64,000 nt of DNA from Candidatus Heimdallarchaeota archaeon LC_3 (lineage in GTDB: Archaea > Asgardarchaeota > Heimdallarchaeia > Hodarchaeales > LC-3), in NCBI GenBank assembly GCA_001940645.1, contig MDVS01000006.1, forward strand, positions 66,653-130,652. The letters run 5' to 3'. Below, piece after piece: positions 52,062 to 61,887 of the stretch (position 1 is its first letter; each line of letters begins with the position of its first letter). The notes beneath the pieces are model-generated. The model saw only the letters and a list, made by a program, of their open reading frames with translations, did not search any database and was not told the origin of the DNA. Made by a program: the position numbers and the translations under genes.

Positions 52062-53837
52062 ATGTTTACATCAGAAGAGCTAAACAAAATTACTCTTATT
52101 ATTGTTCAAAATGGTGTACAATATCAAGGAAAAGCCAATCTTGGAGCTGTTTTAAAAACTATTGGGAGAAATTATCCAGAATTCAGACCAAGAATGAAAC
52201 AAATTAAAAATGACATTATTAAACAAGTTAATAAATGGAATAAAAAAACCGTAGAAGATTTTCATGCTAAATTAAAAGAACTTGATCCAATAAAGTATCA
52301 AGAAATAGTTGAAAAAAACCAGGATCAAAAATCTCGAACAGAAGAGATTCAACTACCTGAATTAAAAAATGCAAAGATAGGAAAAGTTGTTCTTAGAATG
52401 GCTCCCTATCCTTCTGGTGCACTTCATATTGGTAATGCCAGAATGGCTGTTTTAAATGGCTATTACGCAAAAAAGTACAAAGGAAAATTGATATTAGTTT
52501 TTGATGATACAATCGGTTCTGAAGCGAAAACAATCAATGTGGAGTCATATGACTTAATTCCAGAAGCACTCGATTATTTAGGAATAAATCCAACTGAAAC
52601 TGTCTATAAATCTGATAGATTGCCTTTATTTTATGAACACGCTGTTAAACTATTTGATATAAAAAAACTATATGTCTGTACATGTGATGCTAATGTTTGG
52701 CATAAGCAAAATAAACTGATAGAGGAAAGATCAGGTATGTCTTGTGCATGCAGGAGTAGAGATACAAAAGAAAATTCAGATTTATGGGGAAAAATGATAG
52801 ATGGATCTTTTAATCCAGGTGAAGCTGTCGTACGTATGAAAACTGGTATGGATCAACCCGATTCAGCTTTACGGGATCAGATTGCATTAAGAATATCTGA
52901 TAAAATTCATCCACGTGTTGAAGATAAATATCGGGTTTGGCCTTTGTTGGAATATTCTTGGGGCATTGATGATCATTTATTAGGAATGACACATATCATA
53001 AGAGGCATTGATTTATACAAAGAAGGAGAAATAGAAAAGATAATTTGGGATTGGTTTGGATGGTCTCATCCAGAAATCATTCATCATGGAAGAGTAAAAA
53101 CAGAAGGATTTACTTTTTCGAAGAGCAAAGATGCAAAAAAAATACGAGATGGAATTTATTCTGGATGGGATGATCCCAGAACTTGGAGTCTTCAATCTCT
53201 TAAACGTAGAGGATATTTAAAAGAAGCAATATGGAATGCGACATTAGCTTTAGGTATGGGGACTGGAAGTGTTAAAATTTCTCCTAAAAATTTTTATCAT
53301 GCAAACAGAGAATTAATAGATAATACTGCTTATAGGTTATTTGGGTTAGGAGAAAAAATGCTAATTAAAATATCAAATATTCCATCATCAATACCTAAAA
53401 AAATTGAAGTACCTAATCATCCAACAAATGAAAAATTAGGAAAACATTTACTTCTTTTCGGGGATATAGACCAAGGAAAGGTGAATTTATTTATTGATAA
53501 GACGGATATTAAGATATTAAAAAAATTCCCGTACGCACGTCTTATGCATTTGTTCAACGTAAAAATAGACAATGTGACTAAAACTCATGTATTAGCAACT
53601 TATCAGGGTGATGATCATCAGTTTATATATGAAAATAAATATCCAATAATTCAATGGTTGGGAGATGAAGATGAAAAAGTTTTTGTCACTTTAGAAAATG
53701 GAGAAAAAACAAAAATGTTTATTGACCCTTACGTAACTCAATTCAAAAAAGGAACATTATTCCAAGTAATAAGAAATGCATTTTATTCAATTGATGAAGA
53801 ATTCCCAAATTTATCGTTGATTTTTGCCCATAAATAG
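52062..53837 (+). CDS. gltX: Glutamyl-tRNA synthetase, archaeal type
   Basis: This class I synthetase (591 residues from ATG 52062; a TTG at 52050 is possible) charges tRNA-Glu. After an archaeal N-terminal extension (1-100) the catalytic domain has PYPSGALHIGNARM (HIGH motif) and the lysine motif TFSKSKDAKKI in place of KMSKS. The intervening part includes YVCTCDANVWHK and CACRSRD, a Cys cluster that may bind zinc. The C-terminal beta-barrel anticodon domain is complete. Archaeal enzymes of this type are usually non-discriminating and rely on GatDE for Gln-tRNA; this cannot be checked here. Confidence 0.93.
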   Translation: MFTSEELNKITLIIVQNGVQYQGKANLGAVLKTIGRNYPEFRPRMKQIKNDIIKQVNKWNKKTVEDFHAKLKELDPIKYQEIVEKNQDQKSRTEEIQLPELKNAKIGKVVLRMAPYPSGALHIGNARMAVLNGYYAKKYKGKLILVFDDTIGSEAKTINVESYDLIPEALDYLGINPTETVYKSDRLPLFYEHAVKLFDIKKLYVCTCDANVWHKQNKLIEERSGMSCACRSRDTKENSDLWGKMIDGSFNPGEAVVRMKTGMDQPDSALRDQIALRISDKIHPRVEDKYRVWPLLEYSWGIDDHLLGMTHIIRGIDLYKEGEIEKIIWDWFGWSHPEIIHHGRVKTEGFTFSKSKDAKKIRDGIYSGWDDPRTWSLQSLKRRGYLKEAIWNATLALGMGTGSVKISPKNFYHANRELIDNTAYRLFGLGEKMLIKISNIPSSIPKKIEVPNHPTNEKLGKHLLLFGDIDQGKVNLFIDKTDIKILKKFPYARLMHLFNVKIDNVTKTHVLATYQGDDHQFIYENKYPIIQWLGDEDEKVFVTLENGEKTKMFIDPYVTQFKKGTLFQVIRNAFYSIDEEFPNLSLIFAHK

Positions 53838-53848
53838 AGGACAAAAAG

Positions 53849-55063
53849 ATGTTGAAAAATTCCATAACTCCAAGAGAAACGTTATTTAAGATAATAAAAG
53901 AAAAACATTTTCTATTAAAACAAATATTAATAGAAAGACAAATTCGCTGTTATATGATTTTTGTACGTGAAACGTCTGCAATGAAAGATCCTGCGATAGA
54001 TCTCTTGGTTGGAGGTGATATAGTATGGGAAGCAGCTTTTATATTTTCAATAGACAGGGAAGGTAATTATCGAAAATTAGCGATAATAGGTAATTTTGAT
54101 GCTGATAGTGAAAAAGAGAAGGGAATTTGGGATGAAGTTGTCCCTTATGACGAAGGAATTAGTTCTGAACTTAAAAAAGAAATCGAAAAAATTGATCCTA
54201 AAGAAATAGCTATTAATTTTTCACTTGAAAATTATATGGCTGATGGCATCACGCATGGTATGTTTCTTAAATTAGAAGAATATCTTCCAAATATTAAATT
54301 CATCAGTGCTAATCCCATTGTTAGTTCAATACGAGGAAGAAAAACCACAACCGAGCTTCAACTAATTAAAAAAGCAGCAGAAATAACCGAAGATATAAAT
54401 AATTATATGACTAAACAAATGAAAATAGGAATGACTGAAACAGAGATTCAGAATAAGTTCCATGCTAAAATGGATGAATTGGAAGTTGGGGAATCATGGC
54501 AACGATCAGGATGTCCAGCAAGTGATGTTGGACCAGAAAAAATAATGGGTCATGTCGGACCTAGTGAATTGAAAGCTAGAAAAGGGCATTCTTTTCATAA
54601 TGATTTTGGTATTAGATACCAAGGTTATTGTTCTGATCTTCAGCGAATGTGGTTTTTCGGGTCTGAAGATGAAATTCCTGAAGAATTAATTCACGCTTAT
54701 GATACTGTTCATGGAGCGATAACGAGAGCATTTAATTTCATCAAACCTGGTGTTAAAGGATGGGAAGTAGATAAAATTGCAAGAGATTATGTAAATGAAA
54801 GAGGATACAAGGAATTTATGCATGGATTAGGACATCAAGTAGGACGAGAAGCCCATGATGGAGGTGTATTACTCGGTCCTTCCACATGGGCGAAGTACGG
54901 AGAAGCTCCGAAAGGAGAAATTGAAGAGAATAACGTTTTTACTTTGGAATTGCACGTTTATACAAAAAACTATGGTGGAGTTTCTTTAGAGGAAATGATT
55001 CGTATTACAAAATTTGATGCTGTATGGATAGTTCCTCGAACAAAAAACTGGATTTGTATTTAG
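53849..55063 (+). CDS. M24 metallopeptidase, Xaa-Pro aminopeptidase-like
   Basis: The 404-residue protein has a variable N-terminal domain (1-160) and a pita-bread domain. The five metal ligands are visible: two Asp in HNDFGIRYQGYCSDLQRMW, His in HGLGHQVGREAHD, Glu in NNVFTLELHVYT and Glu in GVSLEEMIRI. An additional Cys (SGCPASDVGPE) lies near the active site. It releases N-terminal residues before proline. It follows gltX by 11 bases and may be in the same transcript. Confidence 0.9.
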   Translation: MLKNSITPRETLFKIIKEKHFLLKQILIERQIRCYMIFVRETSAMKDPAIDLLVGGDIVWEAAFIFSIDREGNYRKLAIIGNFDADSEKEKGIWDEVVPYDEGISSELKKEIEKIDPKEIAINFSLENYMADGITHGMFLKLEEYLPNIKFISANPIVSSIRGRKTTTELQLIKKAAEITEDINNYMTKQMKIGMTETEIQNKFHAKMDELEVGESWQRSGCPASDVGPEKIMGHVGPSELKARKGHSFHNDFGIRYQGYCSDLQRMWFFGSEDEIPEELIHAYDTVHGAITRAFNFIKPGVKGWEVDKIARDYVNERGYKEFMHGLGHQVGREAHDGGVLLGPSTWAKYGEAPKGEIEENNVFTLELHVYTKNYGGVSLEEMIRITKFDAVWIVPRTKNWICI

Positions 55064-55121
55064 AATTGAATAATGCATTATTCTTCTCAATAACTCATTT
55101 GATCATTTTTCCTATATTTAA

Positions 55122-55748
55122 TCATTCCCCACCTGAATTTTGGGGTTCCTGTTCCCACAATTGTAAAAATTCCTTTATCTGTTCTGAGTTATGCAAAAAG
55201 GAAAATTTTGTTACTTGCCGTCCAACTTCCTTGAGTCTTTCTTCGAGATTGGAATTAAAAGGATGTCCTTGGTCATCAAATTCATTTTTTGCATTAGGTA
55301 TTGAGACTTGAAGAGGTAAAACCCATGATCTTAAATTTCTACATACAATTCTTAATCCATTTACTGTATTTATTGCTCCTGCAGCCCCTCCAGCGATTCC
55401 AATAAGCCCTACAATTTTTGACTGAAATTCTCTAAATCCCATTAAATCTAGAGCATTTTTCAGTATACCAGTATATCCACCATGAAATTCAGGAGATCCT
55501 AAAATAATTCCTTGAGCCTCACTAACATTTCTTCTTAATCTAAAGACATCTTCCGGATAATCTTCGTTTTCATCGTAAAATGGTAAATTATAATCTCTTA
55601 AATCAACTAAATAAGTCTGTGCTTTGAGTTCTTCAGCTCCTTTTAGTGCTATATTTAATGCAAATCTTGTGAAACTCTTTTGTCTCAAACTTCCGCAAAT
55701 AGCGACAATTTTCTCACTTTTTGGAGTAATATCTTTGTTACTCATCAA
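55122..55748 (-). CDS. NAD(P)H-dependent FMN reductase (flavodoxin-like)
   Basis: The 208-residue protein binds FMN at ICGSLRQKSFTRFALNIAL (phosphate loop) and at GSPEFHGGYTGILKNALD, both hallmarks of the NADPH-dependent FMN reductase/chromate-reductase family, with a later G-G-A-A-G-A in IGIAGGAAGAINTVN. It would transfer electrons from NAD(P)H to FMN, quinone or other acceptors in the cytosol. The gene is convergent with the M24 peptidase gene, and its substrate is open. Confidence 0.9.
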   Translation of the reverse strand: MMSNKDITPKSEKIVAICGSLRQKSFTRFALNIALKGAEELKAQTYLVDLRDYNLPFYDENEDYPEDVFRLRRNVSEAQGIILGSPEFHGGYTGILKNALDLMGFREFQSKIVGLIGIAGGAAGAINTVNGLRIVCRNLRSWVLPLQVSIPNAKNEFDDQGHPFNSNLEERLKEVGRQVTKFSFLHNSEQIKEFLQLWEQEPQNSGGE

Positions 55749-55919
55749 TCTCAGCTTATTTTATTTTAAAGATTTTAAAAAAAAATTTGAATTATTTTTT
55801 TTGATTTTTGAGATTTAAATTATTCTTTAAAGTTTAGTGTTCTAAATTCTTAATATTAGATTTATATTTCATGAAATACGGAATTATTTATTAAATTTTT
55901 TCTGGTTAGGCACTTAATT

Positions 55920-56660
55920 ATGAATGTTTCATGGATTGAAGTTTTTATTGATTCAATATCTTCTTTACCTATTAGATTAAAAATAATTAAACCCAATGAC
56001 ATATCTAAAGGTTTTGTTTTACACTTTCATGGATTTCCAGGATACCCAGTAATTCAAGATTATGATAATATCGCTGAAAATTTATTTGTTAAACTTGGAT
56101 ATACTTTTATTACTTATAATTATCCTGGATTGTGGGATTCTCCAGGGGTGTTTTCAGTTGAAAACCTAACAACGAGCACTTTAAAAATAATTGAGACAAT
56201 TTTTAGTAGTGATAATTTATCTCATAAAAAATTGATCCTTTTTTGCGAATCTTTAGGAGGATTAGTTGGAACCAATACTGTAAGGGAAAATTCTAATGTT
56301 GTTGAAAAAGTAATTCTCCGCTCTCCAGTGCTTGATTTAGATCCTATTCTTCCCTTTCTACCCCTAACTTTTGATCAACTCAATAAAATGGGTATATTGA
56401 GGTTATCGAATGAAAAATTTAATTTTGATGATCTTTCTCAGTATAATCCCAAAGTGTTATTGCAAAATATTACCAATATTCCGTTTTGGGGAGTTATAGG
56501 TAAGAATGATGAAGTTTTACCTGGAGAAATAATGATTAAAGCGGCAGAAAAGATTCCAAATATAAATTTAGAGCTTTGGGAAGATTTTCCACACAATGAT
56601 ATATCAGAAAACCTATGGAAAAAATATTTTGCTTCTATTGAATTGTTTCTAGATAAATAA
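55920..56660 (+). CDS. Alpha/beta-hydrolase
   Basis: The 246-residue protein has the oxyanion motif LHFHGFPGYPVI, the nucleophile Ser in FCESLGGLVG (G-x-S-x-G variant C-E-S-L-G-G), acid Asp in IGKNDEVLPGE and His in EDFPHNDIS. Substrate is unknown; S-acyl or ester substrates are common. It starts at ATG 55920 and converges with the APC-Usp transporter. Confidence 0.83.
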   Translation: MNVSWIEVFIDSISSLPIRLKIIKPNDISKGFVLHFHGFPGYPVIQDYDNIAENLFVKLGYTFITYNYPGLWDSPGVFSVENLTTSTLKIIETIFSSDNLSHKKLILFCESLGGLVGTNTVRENSNVVEKVILRSPVLDLDPILPFLPLTFDQLNKMGILRLSNEKFNFDDLSQYNPKVLLQNITNIPFWGVIGKNDEVLPGEIMIKAAEKIPNINLELWEDFPHNDISENLWKKYFASIELFLDK

Positions 56661-56672
56661 TAAGTCAATTTT

Positions 56673-59075
56673 CTAATAATTATCATATTCAGGCATATGA
56701 TGAACAATAACCGCACAATCAACTTTATTCATTATTCTATAGGCTAATGGGGTTCGTAATCTGTATCTTAATCCTTTATCTTTCGTATGTCCCATAATAA
56801 TAGCATCTGGTTCGGTTATCTCAGTTTCTCCTGCTATTGCTTTCACTATCGAGTGTCCATACATAAAATGTGGTTGAGCATCAATACCAAATCTTCTTGT
56901 TAAATCAATAGCATATCGATCAAATTTTGATTTGCTGTTATGAATACTTGGTACATTTAATGCTTCATCTAAAGGAAAAATATCTGGTAATTGTAGAATA
57001 TAATACGCTGAAACTTTAGATTCTATACCAATTGATGAAATTAGTTGTGTCCATCGTGCAATGTATGAATCCCGATCAGATCCATCAAGAAGCATGTATA
57101 AATCCCCTATATCTCGATTTTTCATTCCATATCTAGGTGGATGTACTTGTAAGACACTGCAACTAACATTTTTTACTACATTTGCTGAAATACTCTTTTC
57201 AAACATTCTTGTGAAGAAACCATGCTTACGTCGCGAAGATAAACTAATTAATTGGTAATTCCCATTTTTATAGACATCAACAATTTGTCGATCTACATGG
57301 TTTCCTGGACGAGTTACCGTATCATATTCAACTTTAAATTCCTTAAAAATCGATTCAGCTGTTTTGAATGCTTTGCCATTTTTCTTATTTTTTCCAATTT
57401 TTCCATTTTTTGCAATATGGAGAAGTGTAATTTTAACACGATATTTTCTAGCCAAATAAGCTGTTACAAGCAAATTTTGTGTTTCATAGGATTTTCCTGA
57501 AACTGGGACAAGTATATTATCCATATCTATGAAAAACTGATCGCTAGAATCAGAATAATGGAATTCTTGTATTAAGTCTGTTCCCAAAGGAGCTAATTGA
57601 TATGAAGCTAAATCTGCTTCTTTTTCTTTTGATAAAAGTTGGTTCCCAACCATCCAAATAATTGTAACTATAGTTAGAATTGTTAATACAATTAATGTTA
57701 AGCTTGATGCCTCTCCACCTTCTACAAAGATAAGATAATAAAATGCAAGAATTATATCAACAAGAATAAGTATTATAGCAATTTTACTAACAAAATTTCT
57801 TTCTTTTGGGTATACAACAACTGCTGCTACATTGATGCTAAGAAAAATACCTAAAAATATAATTGATGCCACTTCTGCAATACTGGAAGCATTTCCAAGA
57901 AATGTAAAACCAAGAGAAATAATGGAGGTAAGAATTATTGCTAAATACGGAACTTTATTTTTTTTACTGATTTTTGCCAATCTTTTAGGAAATGCTGACC
58001 ATTCAGACATAACAAAGGCTAAACGACTACTACCTAACAAAGTAGCATTAATAGCTGAAGTAGTGCTCGCAATGGCCCCTAAAGTGACAATAGTAACTGC
58101 TGCTGCTCCTAATAATGAAATTTCCTGAGCAATATCTATTCCCTCAATTGCTTGGATAAGTGCTGCTTCATCTATTCCATTACTTGGATCTACTAATCCA
58201 ATTGTAACAAGTGTAACTCCAATATAAGTTATAGTGACAACAATGACAGATAAATACATTCCAATTTTTACATCCCTTGCAGGATTTTTCAACTCTTCAA
58301 CAGTATTAGCTATAACTTGAAATCCTTCATAGGAAACAAAAATTATTGCTCCTCCTACAAAAATTCCACTAAATGCATTAGATAATGCTTCCCCAGTTGT
58401 TCCTATAGCTAAATCCCATGATTTTTGATAATTTGCACCAGAAACGAAAAACAATCCAATTAAAGCAACTAAAAGTAAGACCATTAACTTAAAACTAACA
58501 ATTACATTTTGAATTGTTCCAGTTTCTTTTACACCCCTAAGATTAATCGCCATAAATAATAAAATAGCAAATGCAGCCATTACTCTACGAAAGGTAATTA
58601 TTTCAAGGTTTGTTGGATTAAAAAAACCTTCTGAAAATATATTTGTTAAAAAATTATAAAGATTTATATCAAAAATAGTAAAACTCTTGCTAAATTCTAT
58701 GAACCATTCAGATACATATAATCCAAAGGTAAAAGCATACAATGCTATTGTAACTGAGTAGCCTAACCATAATAAAGCACCAATAGTATTCCCAAATAGT
58801 TGGTTACTAAATCCTCTTCTAAGAATAACAAATTCTCCACCTGCTGAAGGGTATTTACTAACTAATTTTATATAACTATTAGCAGTTAAAAAAGCTATTA
58901 TTCCACCTAAAAGGAAACTGAAGACTGCTAAAGGTCCTGCAAGTCCTGCTAATCTTCCTAATACAGTAAATATTCCCCCTCCAATCATTGCTCCAACAGC
59001 TATGGCGATTACTTCTTTTAATCCTAGTTCTTTAGCAAATTCCCTTTCTATTGATTCTACTACCATTAAATGCAT
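56673..59075 (-). CDS. APC amino-acid permease fused to two universal-stress domains
   Basis: Of the 800 residues, the first about 465 form a 12-TM APC transporter (opening IAIAVGAMIGGGIFTVLGRL and KYPSAGGEFV in helix 3, both family marks). Residues about 505-645 and 650-800 are two UspA-like domains (ILVPVSGKSYETQNLLVTAY; then DPDAIIMGHTK-like in EITEPDAIIMGHTKDKG). Usp modules bind ATP or respond to stress in other proteins; here they probably regulate transport. ATG M4 is an alternative start. A hairpin and long gap upstream suggest its own promoter. Confidence 0.9.
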   Translation of the reverse strand: MHLMVVESIEREFAKELGLKEVIAIAVGAMIGGGIFTVLGRLAGLAGPLAVFSFLLGGIIAFLTANSYIKLVSKYPSAGGEFVILRRGFSNQLFGNTIGALLWLGYSVTIALYAFTFGLYVSEWFIEFSKSFTIFDINLYNFLTNIFSEGFFNPTNLEIITFRRVMAAFAILLFMAINLRGVKETGTIQNVIVSFKLMVLLLVALIGLFFVSGANYQKSWDLAIGTTGEALSNAFSGIFVGGAIIFVSYEGFQVIANTVEELKNPARDVKIGMYLSVIVVTITYIGVTLVTIGLVDPSNGIDEAALIQAIEGIDIAQEISLLGAAAVTIVTLGAIASTTSAINATLLGSSRLAFVMSEWSAFPKRLAKISKKNKVPYLAIILTSIISLGFTFLGNASSIAEVASIIFLGIFLSINVAAVVVYPKERNFVSKIAIILILVDIILAFYYLIFVEGGEASSLTLIVLTILTIVTIIWMVGNQLLSKEKEADLASYQLAPLGTDLIQEFHYSDSSDQFFIDMDNILVPVSGKSYETQNLLVTAYLARKYRVKITLLHIAKNGKIGKNKKNGKAFKTAESIFKEFKVEYDTVTRPGNHVDRQIVDVYKNGNYQLISLSSRRKHGFFTRMFEKSISANVVKNVSCSVLQVHPPRYGMKNRDIGDLYMLLDGSDRDSYIARWTQLISSIGIESKVSAYYILQLPDIFPLDEALNVPSIHNSKSKFDRYAIDLTRRFGIDAQPHFMYGHSIVKAIAGETEITEPDAIIMGHTKDKGLRYRLRTPLAYRIMNKVDCAVIVHHMPEYDNY

Positions 59076-59214
59076 TGTCCTTGTAACTGTCAGTTATAAA
59101 TAACTTGCTGCCACTGTTTTAAAATTCAATTTCTATAATATATTAATATTAGAGAATAAATTAGTAGATTTAATTAGAAATTTGAGGATATTTGTTTAAT
59201 ACATTATAACTCTG

Positions 59215-59256
59215 AAGTTCAGGATTTATTTTGCTTTCAATTAATGTGCTGAACTT
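59215..59256. other. Long-loop hairpin in the gap upstream of the APC-Usp gene
   Basis: AAGTTCAG (59215-59222) pairs with CTGAACTT (59249-59256), a perfect 8-bp stem with a 26-base loop and a flanking G-T pair. It lies 140 bases upstream of the APC-Usp start in the 427-base gap 59076-59502, where no gene is visible. It may be a leader element or an operator. Confidence 0.35.
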
Positions 59257-59502
59257 TATTCTTTATGAAAAAGGAATTCAATGGCTTAAATATGATTTTT
59301 ATACACTGATGAAATTTAATCAACAATAGATTAAAAAAATGTTTTTTTTGCAGGATTAAATCTCTAAAAATGAAATTATAAAATAGTGAACTATAGAAAT
59401 TAATTTTAGTATTTCAGATTAAAATGTGCTATTTTTTTAATATATTGATAATAAATACCAAAAATTTGTACTTGATTTTGGAATTAAGATAAAAGGAATG
59501 AT

Positions 59503-60534
59503 TTATGTTGAAAATTGATGATAATCTTGATTTCTAAATAAACTCCCAGGACACAACATTTGTTGGTCAATCTCTTTATAACAAGGTAAACAAAGCAAAC
59601 TTTCACACTTTTTACAACGAACAAATTCCATTTCTGGTTCAGTTGGTCCATGTTTTGAACAGACCTTCCATTCAGAAAATATATCAAAATCTTCAAGGTA
59701 ACTATATTGCTCTGGGGCCGGTGGAGTTGCTAACGGTGAAAGTGATAAATCCTCTTTTCTCACTAATTGAGTACTTAATCTTCCCATAATTGTATTTGTT
59801 AACCATAAAAAGCCTTCATTTAAATCAGACCATCTACAATAATAATAATTAGGTAAATCCAAATCCATATGAATTGCTAATCTTTCATCAAAGATTAATA
59901 CTTTTAATAATGGATGTTTCACTAATTTTCGTAAATCTGGTAGATGATCAGGTGAATAGGAATGAGTTTCGCCATTTAACACAACAAAAAAATGAGTATT
60001 ATGGAATTTTATTTCATCTTCAACAGATTCAAATGTAGGATAAGGATCCGAGGTTAACCATTGAACAGGTTGAAGGATAAGATGAAATTCTATTCTTGAA
60101 GATCCCTCTTTAATCTTTGGCTCATAGATTATCAATAAATTGTTATTAATTTTAATCGGATTAAATTCCAAAATAAATTTGCTTAACGTATCAATACTAG
60201 GATAAAAAATGTACCCTTTTTGTTCTATCAATAACGAATTAACCTTATATTCTTGTTTCACAAGATTTTCTTTCTTTGATTTGGCAGGAATTGGCGGTAG
60301 AGGTAAACCAGATGAACCAGTAAGATTTTCTCCAGTATCTTCAATAGATTTTGATTTGGATCGTTGGTACTCAGCTGAAAAATCTTTTTTTTCAATTATT
60401 CCTTCCATTTTATTGATAAAACTATTTTTTTCAATTCTTTTAGGTTTTAGTGATCCCTTTATTGTAGACTCACAGTTGGTACAGCCTAAATCTTTACTAG
60501 CATAATATGTCCCACAATCTCCACAAATAGGCAG
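59503..60534 (-). CDS. Zinc-ribbon protein with a non-AUG start (CUG)
   Basis: With the start at CTG 60534 the product is 343 residues. It then opens with a complete zinc ribbon PICGDCGTYYASKDLGCTNC (C-x2-C-x10-C-x2-C), a middle domain of about 200 residues (IDTLSKFILEFNPIK, then KIKEGSSRIEFHLILQPVQW) and a C-terminal Cys/His cluster (KVCSKHGPTE, RCKKCESLLCLPCYKE). GGTGAG lies six bases upstream. The first ATG (60408) would remove the ribbon. The in-frame upstream region has no AUG, GUG or UUG. The fold of the middle part is unknown; a nucleic-acid or ubiquitin-like signalling role is only a guess. Confidence 0.65.
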   Translation of the reverse strand: MPICGDCGTYYASKDLGCTNCESTIKGSLKPKRIEKNSFINKMEGIIEKKDFSAEYQRSKSKSIEDTGENLTGSSGLPLPPIPAKSKKENLVKQEYKVNSLLIEQKGYIFYPSIDTLSKFILEFNPIKINNNLLIIYEPKIKEGSSRIEFHLILQPVQWLTSDPYPTFESVEDEIKFHNTHFFVVLNGETHSYSPDHLPDLRKLVKHPLLKVLIFDERLAIHMDLDLPNYYYCRWSDLNEGFLWLTNTIMGRLSTQLVRKEDLSLSPLATPPAPEQYSYLEDFDIFSEWKVCSKHGPTEPEMEFVRCKKCESLLCLPCYKEIDQQMLCPGSLFRNQDYHQFST

Positions 60535-60705
60535 AAACTTCTCACCTTTTAAAAATAATTACTAATAATAAAATCAGATTTAGATTTCTAATAAAACTTG
60601 CTTATTTCAAAAAACTCATAATTTCTATATAATAAGGTTTCAACTATTTTTTCTTTAAGAAATATTATAAAATTCGGAATAACTTTCATACTTCCAAAAA
60701 AATCG

Positions 60706-60720
60706 AATGACTTAGTCATT
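60706..60720. promoter_or_regulatory. 15-base palindrome AATGACT-T-AGTCATT upstream of carbamate kinase
   Basis: Perfect 7-bp arms with a single central base lie 36 bases before the carbamate kinase ATG, partly overlapping a TATA-like ATTTATAGG. A bound protein would compete with TBP there, so it may be a repressor site. Confidence 0.4.
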
Positions 60721-60756
60721 TATAGGCTTGATTTAATTTTTCTTTAAAAAAAAATA

Positions 60757-61773
60757 ATGAGTGAGATGATTAAAATGATTCAACAACTTAAACCCCTTGT
60801 AGTAATAGCCTTAGGTGGGAATGCTATTATTCGTGGTAAACAAAAAGGTACATATGAAGAACAACTCGAAAATATTATAGAAACATGCAAACAGATAATG
60901 AAAATAATTAACAAAGGATATCGAATCGTTATTACTCATGGTAATGGACCACAAGTAGGAAGTATCATGCTTCAAATGGAAGCTGGAAGTAAAGAACCAT
61001 ATAATAGACCAGTCCTTCCGATGGACGTAGCAGGATCAATGACTCAAGGACAGATTGGTTATATGATTCAACAAGTTTTAGGTAACCTCTTACTGACTGA
61101 AGGACCGCCTAGTCGATTAGATCCATTAAAAAAGATTAAACCTGTTACTATAGTTACTCAAAATCTTGTATCAAAAAACGATCCAGCATTTAAAGATCCT
61201 TCAAAACCAGTAGGTCCATTTTTAACAAAAAACGAAGCAGACAAAGCAAAAAAAGAACATCCTGACTTTTTTTACATAGAAGATGCAGGGAGAGGATATA
61301 GAAGGGTCGTTCCGTCTCCAAATCCTGTTGATATCTACGAAAAAGACCAAATAAATTCTTTATTAATAGATGGATATGTCTTAATTACATCGGGTGGTGG
61401 AGGAATACCGGTCATCCAAAATGACGATGGAACCCTAACTGGTGTTGAGGCTGTTATTGATAAAGATTTAGCAGGGGCAAAATTAGCTAATAATGTTAGT
61501 GCAGATGTATTCGCTATTTTAACTGATGCTGAACAAGTTATGTTAGATTTCAAAGGGCCAAATGAGCGGGGGTTAGATAAAATCACAGTTAAAGAATTAG
61601 AACAATATCTCGCAGATGAATCTTTTGGCGATAAATTAAAAGGTAGTATGGGACCAAAACTTGAAGCTGCTAGGAGATATATCAGAGACGGAGGTAAAAA
61701 AGTTATCATTACTAGTCCTGGTCTTGCTGTAGATGCTTTAGATGAGAATGCAGGTACAACAATTGTTCCATAA
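60757..61773 (+). CDS. arcC: Carbamate kinase
   Basis: The 338-residue amino-acid-kinase-fold enzyme interconverts carbamoyl phosphate plus ADP and carbamate plus ATP. IALGGNAIIRGKQKGTYEEQ, VITHGNGPQVG, SGGGGIPVI and VIDKDLAGAKLA are the family signatures, together with TDAEQVMLDF. It is the ATP-yielding last step of arginine or allantoin fermentation; no arginine deiminase is in the window. There is a palindrome overlapping its promoter. Confidence 0.95.
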   Translation: MSEMIKMIQQLKPLVVIALGGNAIIRGKQKGTYEEQLENIIETCKQIMKIINKGYRIVITHGNGPQVGSIMLQMEAGSKEPYNRPVLPMDVAGSMTQGQIGYMIQQVLGNLLLTEGPPSRLDPLKKIKPVTIVTQNLVSKNDPAFKDPSKPVGPFLTKNEADKAKKEHPDFFYIEDAGRGYRRVVPSPNPVDIYEKDQINSLLIDGYVLITSGGGGIPVIQNDDGTLTGVEAVIDKDLAGAKLANNVSADVFAILTDAEQVMLDFKGPNERGLDKITVKELEQYLADESFGDKLKGSMGPKLEAARRYIRDGGKKVIITSPGLAVDALDENAGTTIVP

Positions 61774-61887
61774 TGAAATAAATCAAATTTATTTTAATAT
61801 TTTAATTCTGATAGATATTAGTCTATGTTAAAGTGATCTTTTCTAAATTTTTTACAATTTTAGATCGAATACTTAAAATAAATTTAA

